A stretch of DNA of 64,000 nucleotides from Gemmatimonadota bacterium (GTDB lineage Bacteria > Gemmatimonadota > Gemmatimonadetes > Longimicrobiales > Gaopeijiaceae): positions 62,001-126,000 of the forward strand of contig DQPL01000100.1 of assembly GCA_015664885.1 (NCBI GenBank), read 5' to 3'. A program made the position numbers and the translations under genes. Under the pieces are notes generated by a model, which made no database searches, was not told the DNA's origin, and worked only from the letters and a program-made list of their open reading frames with translations. Shown here piece by piece: positions 25,173 through 34,241 of this stretch (its first letter is position 1; each line of letters starts with the position of its first letter).

Positions 25173-27488
25173 ATGAACGATGAGACAGCGACTGTGACTT
25201 CTGTGGCCAACGCCGCCCGAAACGGCGACGAGTTGCGCCCACCGTACCGGGAGGCCGCACTCGCTGGCTTGTTCGTATTCGCGCTCTACGCGCTGACTCT
25301 CGCGCGAACGACCGCGTTTTGGGACACCAGCGAGTACATCGCGACAGGGTATATCCTCGGCGTCCCACACCCCCCCGGCAATCCACTTTTCGTCGTGTTC
25401 GCGCGCGCGTGGTCCGTGCTTCTGGCTCCGCTGGGCATGTCGGTAGCCGTACGTATCAACCTGTTCAGCGCGCTCATGAGCGCCGGCGCGCACGCAATGT
25501 GGTTCCTCGTGGTGCACCACATCCTGCGCTTCTTCTCAGAGGATCGGCGCTTCCGAATCATCGGTGCATCTGCGGCTGTGCTCGTCAGCGCGACCGCCTT
25601 CACGGTGTGGAACCAATCCAACGTGAACGAGAAAGTGTACACCGTCTCACTGCTCACAATTGCTGTCCTGTCGTGGTTGGCGTTGCGGTGGCAGGAGCGG
25701 CTCGGGCGCGGCAAGGATGACAACCTGCTTGTCCTGATGGCCTTCATTCTGGCGCTGAGCGTCGGCAACCACCTCATGGCGTTCTTGGCGGCGCCAGCGA
25801 TCGGATTGTTCATACTCTTCGTGCGCCCCAAGGCGCTGCTCAATTGGCGCCTGTACGCCGCCGGCGTCGCGGTGATTGTGCTCGGGCTCTCGATCCATCT
25901 CTTTTTGCCGATTCGCGCCGGATTGGATCCCGTCATCAACGAGGCTGCTCCGACTTGTCCCAACATCGGTTCAGCGCTCGGCGCGGTCGTCACCTACGGG
26001 AAGGCGGGCTGCGCAGCGCTCGCTGAGGCGCTCAATCGTACTCAGTACGACAAACCAGGACTGTTGCCTCGCCTCGCGCCGCTGACCTCTCAGCTAGCCA
26101 ACTACCTACAGTACTTCGACTGGCAGTGGGCGCGCTCGCTCGACGGTAACTCGACCGTCTTCGCGAACTTGCGCCTTCCCTTCACGATGCTCTTCGTCGG
26201 CCTCGGGATGTGGGGTGCGATCGAGCACGCGCGCCGTGACCGCGCGAGCTTCGTGTTCATCGCCACGCTCTTCGCGACGCTGTCATTCGCGCTGTTGTTC
26301 TACCTCAATTTCAAGTACGGCTACTCGATGCAGGCGCCGGTCCAGGATCGCTCCCTGCACGAAGTGCGGGAACGTGACTACTTCTTCATCGTGAGCTTCT
26401 CGGTCTGGGGGCTCTGGGCCGGCATCGGTATCGCAACCCTCTGGCGCGAATCGGCACGAGAGATGGGGGTCGGCCTCGCCAAAGCGAGCCCCATCTTGAG
26501 CCTCGCGTTGATCCCACTCGTGTTCAACTTCTCCTGGGCGAGCCGGGCAAACGACTACGCGGCGAGGGACTGGTCCCACAACCTGCTGATGAGCGTCGAG
26601 CCGTACGGGGTGCTCTTCACGAACGGGGACAACGACACCTTCCCGTTGTGGTACCTGCAGGAGGTCGAGGGCATTCGCCGAGACGTGACCGTGATCGTGA
26701 CGTCGTACCTCAACACCGAGTGGTACACGGGTCAACTAAAGAGACTCACCGCGCCCTGTCCCGACGGAGTCGATCCGTCTTCGGACTGGTCCCGCATCCA
26801 ATGCCAGCGACCGTACACAGCGGAGAATACCGCCGCCGTGTACGTGTCGGACCCCAGTGAGGCACAGGGCAAGATCCCGCTCGTGGTCGACAGGCCGATC
26901 CGAGCCCCGACCAAGTCGATCATGCCGCTGTCCGATGAGGACATCAGCCGCGTCGCCCGCGTGGTCGTACCGATCGAGAACGACAGCGAAATTAGGCTGG
27001 GCAACGTGGTCGCCACGCTACCGGGAGGCACGACGCTCCTGCCGTGGCAGCAATACGCCCTCACGCTGATCAACGAAGTCATCGACGAACGCCCGATCTA
27101 TTTCGCGTCGAGCGGCAACGCCGCGGCGGCGCTGGGCGTGAGCCGCTACCTAGTGCGCCAAGGGCTCGCGTTCCGGCTCCACAACGGGCCCCTCGATGAC
27201 CAAGCGCCTGAGGGGTTCATGCAGATGGATCGAACACCCTACTCCAACGTAATTGGTGCGTGGATGGACCTTCCGCGTACTCGTACACTGCTCGACGATG
27301 TCTTCATGCACCGCACAGGGATCCCGGACGATTGGGGCCATTGGCCCGACCTCGCCACCATCGGGATTCCGAACTACTACGCTTGGACCTACCTCGCGAT
27401 GGCACAGGCCGCGGTCCAGAACTCCGACGAAGAGGCGCTCGCGACCTACCAGGCTCGGGCGGAGGCCTGGACGGTACTGGGCAGCTAG
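25173..27488 (+). CDS. DUF2723-family polytopic membrane protein
   Basis: 771 residues. The N-terminal ~440 residues form about ten membrane helices in the GT-C glycosyltransferase-like layout of DUF2723 proteins: ARTTAFWDTSEYIATGYILG with the catalytic-type acidic pair, GVPHPPGNPLFV, and NQSNVNEKVYTVSL. The C-terminal ~330 residues are periplasmic, with LFTNGDNDTFPLWYLQEVEG and the DVTVIVTSYLNTEW block typical of the family. Relatives are proposed to be lipid-linked-sugar transferases acting at the cell surface; the reaction is not established. ATG 25173 follows an in-frame GTG one codon earlier; the ATG is preferred. Confidence 0.85.
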   Translation: MNDETATVTSVANAARNGDELRPPYREAALAGLFVFALYALTLARTTAFWDTSEYIATGYILGVPHPPGNPLFVVFARAWSVLLAPLGMSVAVRINLFSALMSAGAHAMWFLVVHHILRFFSEDRRFRIIGASAAVLVSATAFTVWNQSNVNEKVYTVSLLTIAVLSWLALRWQERLGRGKDDNLLVLMAFILALSVGNHLMAFLAAPAIGLFILFVRPKALLNWRLYAAGVAVIVLGLSIHLFLPIRAGLDPVINEAAPTCPNIGSALGAVVTYGKAGCAALAEALNRTQYDKPGLLPRLAPLTSQLANYLQYFDWQWARSLDGNSTVFANLRLPFTMLFVGLGMWGAIEHARRDRASFVFIATLFATLSFALLFYLNFKYGYSMQAPVQDRSLHEVRERDYFFIVSFSVWGLWAGIGIATLWRESAREMGVGLAKASPILSLALIPLVFNFSWASRANDYAARDWSHNLLMSVEPYGVLFTNGDNDTFPLWYLQEVEGIRRDVTVIVTSYLNTEWYTGQLKRLTAPCPDGVDPSSDWSRIQCQRPYTAENTAAVYVSDPSEAQGKIPLVVDRPIRAPTKSIMPLSDEDISRVARVVVPIENDSEIRLGNVVATLPGGTTLLPWQQYALTLINEVIDERPIYFASSGNAAAALGVSRYLVRQGLAFRLHNGPLDDQAPEGFMQMDRTPYSNVIGAWMDLPRTRTLLDDVFMHRTGIPDDWGHWPDLATIGIPNYYAWTYLAMAQAAVQNSDEEALATYQARAEAWTVLGS

Positions 27489-27543
27489 CGGCCGCACGAT
27501 CGACGGCTAGCGCCCGGTGCTCGGCGGTTCGCGCCCCCCGCTC

Positions 27544-28512
27544 CTAGAGGTCGACGACCAGGCCGTGCCCCTCGGACTCGGCCGCCGCGAGCACCCGGGC
27601 TGCCACGGCCACGTCTTGAACCGCATTGCCGACCGACTTGAAGAACGTGATCTCGGAGTCTGCGGTCCTGCCCGGCACGCGCCCGAGCACTACTTCGCCG
27701 ATCTCGGCGATGATCACCGTCTCGTCGACCACGCCGTCACGGATCGGGCCCACGATGTCACCTGCCTCCTCCATCACCGCCTCACGTTGATCGACGATGA
27801 TGCGGGCGCGTTGCACGAGGGCGGTGTCGACTTCTCGCATGTCGAGCGTGTACGAGCCGACCCCGGTAACGTGCGTGCCGGGCTCCACGCGGGCGCCGTC
27901 GAAGACGGGTGTGGAGCTGCTGGTCGCGGCGATGATGATGTCCGCTCCCTCGATGGCCTCGTTCGCATCATCGACGCGCACAGCGCGCACGCCCACTACC
28001 TCCCCAGCTAGGCGATCCGCGGACGCTCCGCTCCGCGAAACCACCCGTACCTCCGTGATCTCGCGCACGCACCGGACCGCCTCGAGCTGCGTCCGAGCTT
28101 GCACGCCCGCCCCGAAAAGCGCCACGGTCTTGGCGTCCGAACGTGCCAACAGATCCGCCGCGAGCCCGCCCACTGCCCCGGTGCGTAGGGCCGTGAGCCA
28201 CGTGCCGTCCATGAGCGCTGTAGGACGACCCGTCAGCACGTCGAGCACCAGCACCACGGCGTGAATCGCGGGCAGGCCCCGGGCGGCGTTGCCAGGGTTC
28301 ACCGAAACCACTTTAGCCCCGGCGTTCCCGCTTTCTCGAAGATGGGCAGGCATGAAGAGACTGACCCCGTGCTCGGTCTCGAGCGCCAGACGCATCGGCA
28401 CGGTCGCCTCTTGCGCTGAGAGCGCGGCGAACGCCTCACGCATCGCGTCGATCGCGGCGGGCATGTCTACGCATGCCCGGACGTCGTCAGCGGACAGGAT
28501 TCTGATTTGCAT
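27544..28512 (-). CDS. Ornithine cyclodeaminase / mu-crystallin family dehydrogenase
   Basis: 322-residue NAD(P)-dependent enzyme of the OCD/mu-crystallin family, which includes ornithine cyclodeaminase, alanine dehydrogenases and imine reductases. The Rossmann motif FGAGVQARTQLEA (150-162) and family signatures PMRLALETEHGVSLFMPAH, VSVNPGNAARGLPAIHAVV, LTALRTGAVGGLAADLLA and GSYTLDMREVDTALVQRA are present. Substrate class cannot be read from sequence; deamination or reduction of an amino or imino acid is expected. It starts at ATG 28512, divergent from the FAD oxidoreductase, with which it could form a D-/N-methyl-amino-acid degradation pair (inference). Confidence 0.88.
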   Translation of the reverse strand: MQIRILSADDVRACVDMPAAIDAMREAFAALSAQEATVPMRLALETEHGVSLFMPAHLRESGNAGAKVVSVNPGNAARGLPAIHAVVLVLDVLTGRPTALMDGTWLTALRTGAVGGLAADLLARSDAKTVALFGAGVQARTQLEAVRCVREITEVRVVSRSGASADRLAGEVVGVRAVRVDDANEAIEGADIIIAATSSSTPVFDGARVEPGTHVTGVGSYTLDMREVDTALVQRARIIVDQREAVMEEAGDIVGPIRDGVVDETVIIAEIGEVVLGRVPGRTADSEITFFKSVGNAVQDVAVAARVLAAAESEGHGLVVDL

Positions 28513-28585
28513 GGCGGTCTGGAGAGATGCAGGATCTAACAGGCCAACCTATCCACACGCTCCTCGAGCCGCTCGTGACGACACC

Positions 28586-29770
28586 GTGAAAGCCGCCCCA
28601 GGACGGGTCCTGGTCGTCGGGGGCGGCATCTTCGGAATCACCGCCGCGCTCGAGTTGAGGCGCCGGGGGTGGCTGGTGACCGTGCTCGACCCGGGGCCGA
28701 TTCCCCATGAGGGAGCATCCTCGACCGACGTCAGCAAGGTCGTGCGCATGGACTATGGGTCCGACCGCTTCTACCACGAGCTGGCGGAACTCGCGCTCGA
28801 GGGCTGGGACCGCTGGAATCATGACTGGCCCGTGCCGTTCTACCACGAGGACGGGTTTCTGATTCTTTCGCCAACCCCGATGGCCCCGGGAGGGTACGAG
28901 TACGAGAGCTTCGAGGTACTGAGGGCTCGGGGCTACGCCCCCGAGCGACTGGATGCCAACAGCGCTTCGGGACGCTACCCCGAGTGGGACTTCACGCGGT
29001 ATCCCGACGGCTATCTCAATACGAGGGCGGGCTGGGCGGAGAGCGGCGCGGTCGTCGAGCGACTCTCTTCACTTTGCCGAGCTGCGGGCGTGACCTTCCT
29101 TACCGGCTCGATGCGCAGCCTCATGTCACATGGGTCCCGGGTGAGCGGCGTCGTCACCACGGGGGCAGATCGCATCGAGGCTGACCGAGTGCTGGTCGCA
29201 GCCGGGGCTTGGACCCCCGGCTTGGTGCCGTGGCTCTCCCATGTCCTCTGGCCCACCGCTCATCCCGTTCTCCACTTCCAGCCGGATGATCCGGACGCCT
29301 TCCGCGGTAGCGGCTTTCCTCCATGGGCCGCGGACATCTCGGGTACCGGGTGGTACGGATTTCCCGCTCTGCCCGACGGCCGTGTGAAAGTGGCACACCA
29401 CGGACCGGGCGCTCGCGCGCGCCCTGACGACCGCGGGGCTGTCTCCGCCGAGCACGAGGCTCGCACGAGGGACTTCTTGCGTTACTCGATCCCCGCCCTG
29501 GCCGATGCGCCCGTAGTCCATCGACGCGTCTGCATGTACTGCGACAGCTTCGATGGCGACCTGTTCGCGGCCGCGGACCCCAGCCGGGAAGGTCTCGTGG
29601 TCGCTAGCGGCGGCAGCGGTCATGGGTTCAAGTTCGCGCCGGCGCTGGGCGCCATCTTCGCGGATGTCCTGGAAGGACGCGACAATCGATTCGCTTTTCG
29701 CTTTGCCTGGCGCAGTCTTGGGCAGGTAGCGACTGAAGAAGCCCGTTTTACAGGAGGCCTCAGTGAGTAG
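28586..29770 (+). CDS. FAD-dependent amino-acid oxidoreductase (DAO/sarcosine-oxidase type)
   Basis: 394 residues from GTG 28586. An FAD-binding Rossmann motif GGGIFGITAALELRRRGW starts 10 residues in. The DAO-family features continue with SSTDVSKVVRMDYGSDRFYHEL, the VLVAAGAWTPGLVPWL segment and the C-terminal SGGSGHGFKFAPALG flavin-binding motif. The profile resembles monomeric sarcosine oxidase/N-methyl-tryptophan oxidase. An in-frame ATG at 28511 would add 25 residues with no homology and would make the start codon overlap that of the divergent OCD gene; GTG 28586, next to the FAD motif, is favoured. It likely oxidises an N-methyl or secondary amine amino acid. The small zinc-ribbon-like gene overlaps its 3' end. 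Confidence 0.85.
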   Translation: MKAAPGRVLVVGGGIFGITAALELRRRGWLVTVLDPGPIPHEGASSTDVSKVVRMDYGSDRFYHELAELALEGWDRWNHDWPVPFYHEDGFLILSPTPMAPGGYEYESFEVLRARGYAPERLDANSASGRYPEWDFTRYPDGYLNTRAGWAESGAVVERLSSLCRAAGVTFLTGSMRSLMSHGSRVSGVVTTGADRIEADRVLVAAGAWTPGLVPWLSHVLWPTAHPVLHFQPDDPDAFRGSGFPPWAADISGTGWYGFPALPDGRVKVAHHGPGARARPDDRGAVSAEHEARTRDFLRYSIPALADAPVVHRRVCMYCDSFDGDLFAAADPSREGLVVASGGSGHGFKFAPALGAIFADVLEGRDNRFAFRFAWRSLGQVATEEARFTGGLSE

Positions 29771-30023
29771 TTACCACCACTGTTCGAAATGCGCATCGGA
29801 TCAAATGATGGACGGTGCCTACTTCGCCGACCCCGGCGGCCAGCGCGTCGTAGTGGGCATCGACCGACACCCGCACGTCGGACCTCTCGCGCGCAGCGCG
29901 AGCACCCAGGTCCACGCGAGACTCTGCGGCTCGTGCGGATTCGTCGAGCTGTACGCCAATCAGCCGGCCGAACTCTACGAAGCGTACTGCAACGCGGGGC
30001 GGGCCACGGAGCCGCGAGCTTGA
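29763..30023 (+). CDS. Small zinc-ribbon-like protein
   Basis: 86 residues starting with GTG 29763, overlapping the oxidoreductase stop by 8 bp. Two Cys pairs, HCSKCAS near the N-terminus (residues 7-10) and LCGSCGF (54-58), give a four-Cys zinc ribbon separated by about 45 residues. The last third is acidic and helical (QPAELYEAYCNAG). Such tiny proteins are commonly nucleic-acid-associated or chaperones of larger complexes; no specific family recognised. Overlap suggests co-translation with the FAD enzyme. Confidence 0.62.
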   Translation: MSSYHHCSKCASDQMMDGAYFADPGGQRVVVGIDRHPHVGPLARSASTQVHARLCGSCGFVELYANQPAELYEAYCNAGRATEPRA

Positions 30024-30027
30024 GCTT

Positions 30028-30372
30028 CTACGTGCTGAGCCGCGGAATGGTCATGTTGTCCGGGAACAGCCGGTCTCTTGGAGGCAGCGCGTGAATGCCG
30101 TCGGCGTCCACCACCAGAAACAGGCGGTGAGCCTTCTCCTGATTGAGAGGATGGAGGCTGGGCAGGGTGATGCCGCCCCAGCGCTCGCGGTCCTCCTGGT
30201 TCCGCACGCCCGCCGAGCTATAGTGGGAGTTCGGAGCCTCAACGCGCCGGGCGGCCGCGATCTTCCTCGCACGCCAATGGCGGTACCAGAGCCGGCAAGC
30301 AACCCCGCCGATGACCAGCGCAACGGCGGCTTCAATCCAAAGAATCATCACACCAACATCGTTTAGATCCAC
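30028..30372 (-). CDS. Small membrane-anchored protein
   Basis: 114 residues starting GTG 30372: one N-terminal membrane helix (VMILWIEAAVALVIGGVACRLWY, 8-30), a basic stop-transfer segment (RHWRARKIAAARR), and a soluble tail of about 65 residues (HRLFLVVDADGIHALPPRDRLFP). Orientation is probably N-out, tail cytoplasmic by the positive-inside rule. No family recognised. It is convergent with the zinc-ribbon gene (4 bp apart) and 39 bp downstream of the SbcDC-like fusion gene. Confidence 0.6.
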   Translation of the reverse strand: MDLNDVGVMILWIEAAVALVIGGVACRLWYRHWRARKIAAARRVEAPNSHYSSAGVRNQEDRERWGGITLPSLHPLNQEKAHRLFLVVDADGIHALPPRDRLFPDNMTIPRLST

Positions 30373-30411
30373 TACTCGGCGTCGTCACGGACGCGCCGTG
30401 GTCCACTCTAT

Positions 30412-32946
30412 CTACGACGAGAGCTCGTTACGAAAGGTTGCAGTGCCACGGGCGGGCTTCGCAGGCGCCCTCAGCAGAGTCCTTCCGGGACCGGCCGCGG
30501 CCGGCCGCAAAGCCGGTCCCACGCCCGATGCCTCGTCTCGAACCTCGAGTATAGAATCGAACAACTCGGGGCGTGCGTCTACCGCCTCGCCACCGCTGAA
30601 CAGGATGACGCGGGGGATCTCGCTCAGCAGCTCTTTGGTGAGCACGAGCGTCCGAATACGGGCCTCGAGGTCGAGTCGGTCGAAGGGCTCGGCAAGCACG
30701 AGGGAAGCCATCAATTTCCCGTTCGCCGCCACCAGCGAAGCCGCTGCGAGTCGCACCGCGATGCGAGCCGTCGCTCGATCTTCCTCCGAAACTAGAGCCA
30801 GCACAGAGCGGTCTCCGTTCAGGACCGCCCGGCCCGCCACCATCGACACCGTCAGAATCCGGCCGCCAGAGATTCGGCAAAGAAACCTCGAAGAGCGGTC
30901 GAGCAGCATGTCAGTGGCCCTTACCGACCGTGCTGAGCGTACCCGTCGCAGCGCATCTACAACCGCGCTCAGCGCGCCGCGAGCCTGAGTGGGCGGTACG
31001 GAAACGACCTCTCTCTCAGAAAGCTCAGAGAGGCGTGCGCGCAGCAGCTCGGCTCCCTCGGAGCCGGCCTCGAGCGCCGCATGGAAGCGAAGAGATTCTC
31101 CTTCGAGCTCCTGCAAATGCGACGGCTTGAGTTCGAGCTGCTCCCAGCGGCTCTTCCACCAGCTCCCGTCCTGGACGATGGACTCCCAGTCTTCGTTCAG
31201 CTCTGCCAGCACCTCTTGGTAGTGACTCTCGAGCACGCGACCGCACGTGGGACACGGCGCGTCCGGTCCAGCCGCCTCCAATTTCTTGAGGCGGGCCCGG
31301 ACCTCGCGTGCGCGGTCCCGATAGGCGTTGAGAGTGGTCTCCGCGTCCTGGCGTTCACGCAACCAACCCATGGTCGCGACTTCGAGATCTCCGTCGACCT
31401 CCACTACATCGGCCCTTAGCCCACGTAGGTCTCTTTCCGCGGCTCGGAACTCCGCCGCCACCTGTTCCAAGTGGACGCGGACCGCGCCGCGCCCGCTGCG
31501 CTCAACGAGCCTCACCGGTGCCGCTGATGGCACCGGCTCGACGGCCGCGGTCTCACCAGCTCTCAACAGCGCCGCATCCACAATGGCGAGGCCCCGGCTC
31601 GCCGCGACTGCTTCCGTGGCGAGCGAGATGGTCTCGTCGAGGGTATCGGCGCCCTGCCCGCTCCAAAGCCGGCGAAGGGGTCCGGGAGGCCCATCACCAC
31701 CTACCTGCACGAGCAATGCCTCGACGGCCTGCCGCGCGTGGCCTGCCCCTCCGATCACTGCCGTCAGCCCCTTGGGGAGGGAAGTACTGACCCGGCCGAC
31801 CCCCGGCACGTCTCCGTCCAGGGAGTCGAGAAGTCCGATGGGCTCACGCTCCAACGTGCCCACGAGATCGTCCGGAACGAGCTCTATGATCACTTTCTGC
31901 GTGGTCTCGGTCAGCAGGCCATCCCGCTCGAGCTCGCCTTCCAGCGCGTCGCGCAGAAGCCCGGGTGCATCGACCGGAAGCCAGGCCGCCGGGGGCACGC
32001 GCGGCTCCCTGCCGACCTCAACGGCCAGGTGTAGTGCGCGGCGCCTCAACCCCGTGAGCTCGTCTCCTTGCAAGGCCAACAGGTCTTCGGGGGATGCTCC
32101 TTCCAGCCTCAAACGCACGATCTTGCCGTCGATACCACCGGGGACTTCCGCCACGACCTCCCGCACACGACGCCGCAGTCGGTCGGCGTTGCCTGAAACG
32201 ACCTTGATGGGGGCCAGCGCGACTACGGGCCGGCCGGGAATGGGATGGAAGACGACTTCGTCCCGCTCCAGATCGACGGTTAGGAATCCCTTCTCGTCCG
32301 CGGCTTCGTCCCATGGGTCGAGAGCGACGCGCTCCAGCGATCCGGGGTATCGCGCGTTGGCAACCACGTTGCTACGTCGGTGCTCACCTCCCAGCGCGAT
32401 GTAGTCCCACTCGTCGGGATCGACATGCACGCCCCGCTCGCCGGCAGGGTCCGTAGATCCGTGAATCACGAGTAGGTTCCAACGCATCTTAGGGTCGGAT
32501 TCTGGCAGCGCGGCAGGGTGTCGCACGGTAGCCCGGTAGGGGACCAGGCAAGCATGGAGGTCGAGGCGCTCCATGAGGATGGATCGCGTCAGGCCTGTTG
32601 CCGCTTCGACGTTGGGAAAGGTGTCGAGCACCGCGAGCGCACCCGGGTCAGCGGGTCGGCGCGGCGTGTCCCTCGGACCCGCGACCATGAGCACCGGAGC
32701 CTCCGGCAGCGAAGAGCGAAGCGACTCGAGGCCTCGTGCGAGGGCGACGACGGCACCCGCCGGCGGGTCGGGACGGTCGAAGACGTCTCCAGCTACGACG
32801 ACGACATCAGGTGCGATGCGAACGAGCTCCTGCACCGCTCGCTCGAATGCAGCGGCGACATCGCGTTCACGCAGGTTCGCGCCCCGCTCTACGCGACCGT
32901 ACGCGCGAAACCCCAAATGGAGGTCGGAGAGGTGCGCGACGATCAC
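30412..32946 (-). CDS. SbcD/Mre11-SbcC/Rad50-like single-chain fusion with degenerate active sites
   Basis: 844 residues. Residues 1-240 have the SbcD/Mre11 metallophosphoesterase fold: SDLHLG (D8, H10), AGDVFD (D54), VIHG (H162), then the SbcD-like RYPGSLERV and KGFLTVDL strands. The nuclease site is eroded: motif III is GPRD (90-93) instead of GNHD, and motif V GGEH (186-189) instead of GHxH. Residues 240-390 resemble SbcD capping segments. Residues 390-844 look like a shortened SbcC/Rad50: a loop GGAGHARQ (399-406) where Walker A belongs, coiled-coil arms (490-560 and 575-680), an intact zinc hook C565-P-T-C568, a signature-like SEEDRATARIAVRLA (720-734) and Walker-B-like LAEPFDRLD (751-759) with Asp replaced by Ala. 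So it should still dimerise through zinc but probably neither cuts DNA nor hydrolyses ATP normally. It starts GTG 32946, overlapping the upstream stop (GTGA). Confidence 0.75.
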   Translation of the reverse strand: MIVAHLSDLHLGFRAYGRVERGANLRERDVAAAFERAVQELVRIAPDVVVVAGDVFDRPDPPAGAVVALARGLESLRSSLPEAPVLMVAGPRDTPRRPADPGALAVLDTFPNVEAATGLTRSILMERLDLHACLVPYRATVRHPAALPESDPKMRWNLLVIHGSTDPAGERGVHVDPDEWDYIALGGEHRRSNVVANARYPGSLERVALDPWDEAADEKGFLTVDLERDEVVFHPIPGRPVVALAPIKVVSGNADRLRRRVREVVAEVPGGIDGKIVRLRLEGASPEDLLALQGDELTGLRRRALHLAVEVGREPRVPPAAWLPVDAPGLLRDALEGELERDGLLTETTQKVIIELVPDDLVGTLEREPIGLLDSLDGDVPGVGRVSTSLPKGLTAVIGGAGHARQAVEALLVQVGGDGPPGPLRRLWSGQGADTLDETISLATEAVAASRGLAIVDAALLRAGETAAVEPVPSAAPVRLVERSGRGAVRVHLEQVAAEFRAAERDLRGLRADVVEVDGDLEVATMGWLRERQDAETTLNAYRDRAREVRARLKKLEAAGPDAPCPTCGRVLESHYQEVLAELNEDWESIVQDGSWWKSRWEQLELKPSHLQELEGESLRFHAALEAGSEGAELLRARLSELSEREVVSVPPTQARGALSAVVDALRRVRSARSVRATDMLLDRSSRFLCRISGGRILTVSMVAGRAVLNGDRSVLALVSEEDRATARIAVRLAAASLVAANGKLMASLVLAEPFDRLDLEARIRTLVLTKELLSEIPRVILFSGGEAVDARPELFDSILEVRDEASGVGPALRPAAAGPGRTLLRAPAKPARGTATFRNELSS

Positions 32947-34241
32947 GTGGCGGCGACGCCTCCCCCCAGGGCTCGGAATCCCTCGATGAGATCGGTTGGT
33001 GGCAGGGCCGCTTGGCGTCCCGCTACGAGCAGAACCTCATCCTCGTCGCCCACGCACGGGCGAGTGAGCGCGACCATCGACCAACCGTCGACCGCCTCGG
33101 TGGCAGGGTCGGAGTGGGGGCCCCAGACCAACACTCCCCTCGCGGAGACCCGCTGCCTCAGCGCTGCTTTCGCCCGAACGGACAGTCCTCCCGCGCCGCC
33201 CAAGGACTCGAGCGCCGCACCGTCCACCACGACCAGGTCGTAGCTCCCGGAAAGTCCTTCGATGAGATCGTCGAGGTTGCCTACTGCGACGAAAGAGCGC
33301 TCGGTGCTACCCACCTCCAACCCAGTCTCGAAGTGGTCTCTCCCGAGCTCCACAACATCCCCCAGTCGCTCCAGCACGTGGACTGATCCGGTCGGGTGTT
33401 CTCTCATGACCATGCGAGGCAGAGGTGACGCGCCGCCACCAACCACGAGTACGCGCCAAGATGCTTCTAGCGGAGGCATGAACCTGCGACCCACCGCGAC
33501 GTCCCACGGAATCACCGCGCTCACGTCCGAGAGTCCGATCGCTCGCCTCACGTGTCCAGCTTCGAGCAACACGCGCGACGCTAGGCCATCTTCCGAAAGC
33601 CGCCGGTCCTCCACTCGTACCGGAAGGGCCGTCGCCGCGCGGACCGCCTTCACTTCGATGTGGGGGCGAGCGCCCAGCACGACCCCATACATCATGCCGC
33701 CCAACGAGAGCAGCGCGAGGCATCCGATGAGCAGAAACGAAGGCACCGGCGATCTAGGAAGCATGAGCCCGGTGACAGCGAAACCCATCGCCGCGCCTAC
33801 CGCGGCCGCGGCGCCCGGGCCCGCCCTGGCACCCCTGCCATCGGTCAACGAGGCAGTGCTCATGCCGCCGAGCACGGTCCCGCACGTGTACAACGGCAAT
33901 GCAGCCATGATGGCGAGGCCGAATCCCTGACCGATGGCGGTATCACCGAGCTCGCCAAGCGCACTCCACGACGTGGCGTACGAAGCTGCCGCGAGGAACG
34001 AGGCCAGGCAGAGGATCCAGCGGAGGCGAATGCGGCTCACGAGACGCGGACCGGGACCGGGCGCACTCCACAGGCCGATCGCGAGCGCCGCCGCTTCCAC
34101 CACCAAGACGGTGCTGAGCGACCGCATGAGGCCGGTGCCAGCATACAACAGCACGCCGATGGCGATCTCCGCCGCAGTCGCACACGCGACTCCCACGAGC
34201 AGAGCGGGCAGCCATTCGGCTCGGCGGCGCAAGCTACTCAA
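32943..34241 (-). CDS. Membrane protein with spermidine-synthase-like C-terminal domain
   Basis: 432 residues from TTG 34241, chosen because it overlaps the upstream stop as TTGA and is preceded by GGGAGGGTGG; the open frame upstream only repeats the flavin-reductase antisense. Residues 1-205 hold about six membrane helices (WLPALLVGVACATAAEIAIG first, SFLLIGCLALLSLGGMMYG last). Residues 255-430 form a Rossmann methyltransferase fold of the spermidine-synthase type: WRVLVVGGGASPLPRMVM, VHVLERLGDVVELGRDHF, and YDLVVVDGAALESLG. Fused transporter/spermidine-synthase-like proteins are widespread, and many lack polyamine-binding residues; I cannot confirm polyamine synthesis. It is translationally coupled on both sides, to flavin reductase and to the SbcDC-like fusion. 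Confidence 0.75.
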   Translation of the reverse strand: MSSLRRRAEWLPALLVGVACATAAEIAIGVLLYAGTGLMRSLSTVLVVEAAALAIGLWSAPGPGPRLVSRIRLRWILCLASFLAAASYATSWSALGELGDTAIGQGFGLAIMAALPLYTCGTVLGGMSTASLTDGRGARAGPGAAAAVGAAMGFAVTGLMLPRSPVPSFLLIGCLALLSLGGMMYGVVLGARPHIEVKAVRAATALPVRVEDRRLSEDGLASRVLLEAGHVRRAIGLSDVSAVIPWDVAVGRRFMPPLEASWRVLVVGGGASPLPRMVMREHPTGSVHVLERLGDVVELGRDHFETGLEVGSTERSFVAVGNLDDLIEGLSGSYDLVVVDGAALESLGGAGGLSVRAKAALRQRVSARGVLVWGPHSDPATEAVDGWSMVALTRPCVGDEDEVLLVAGRQAALPPTDLIEGFRALGGGVAAT

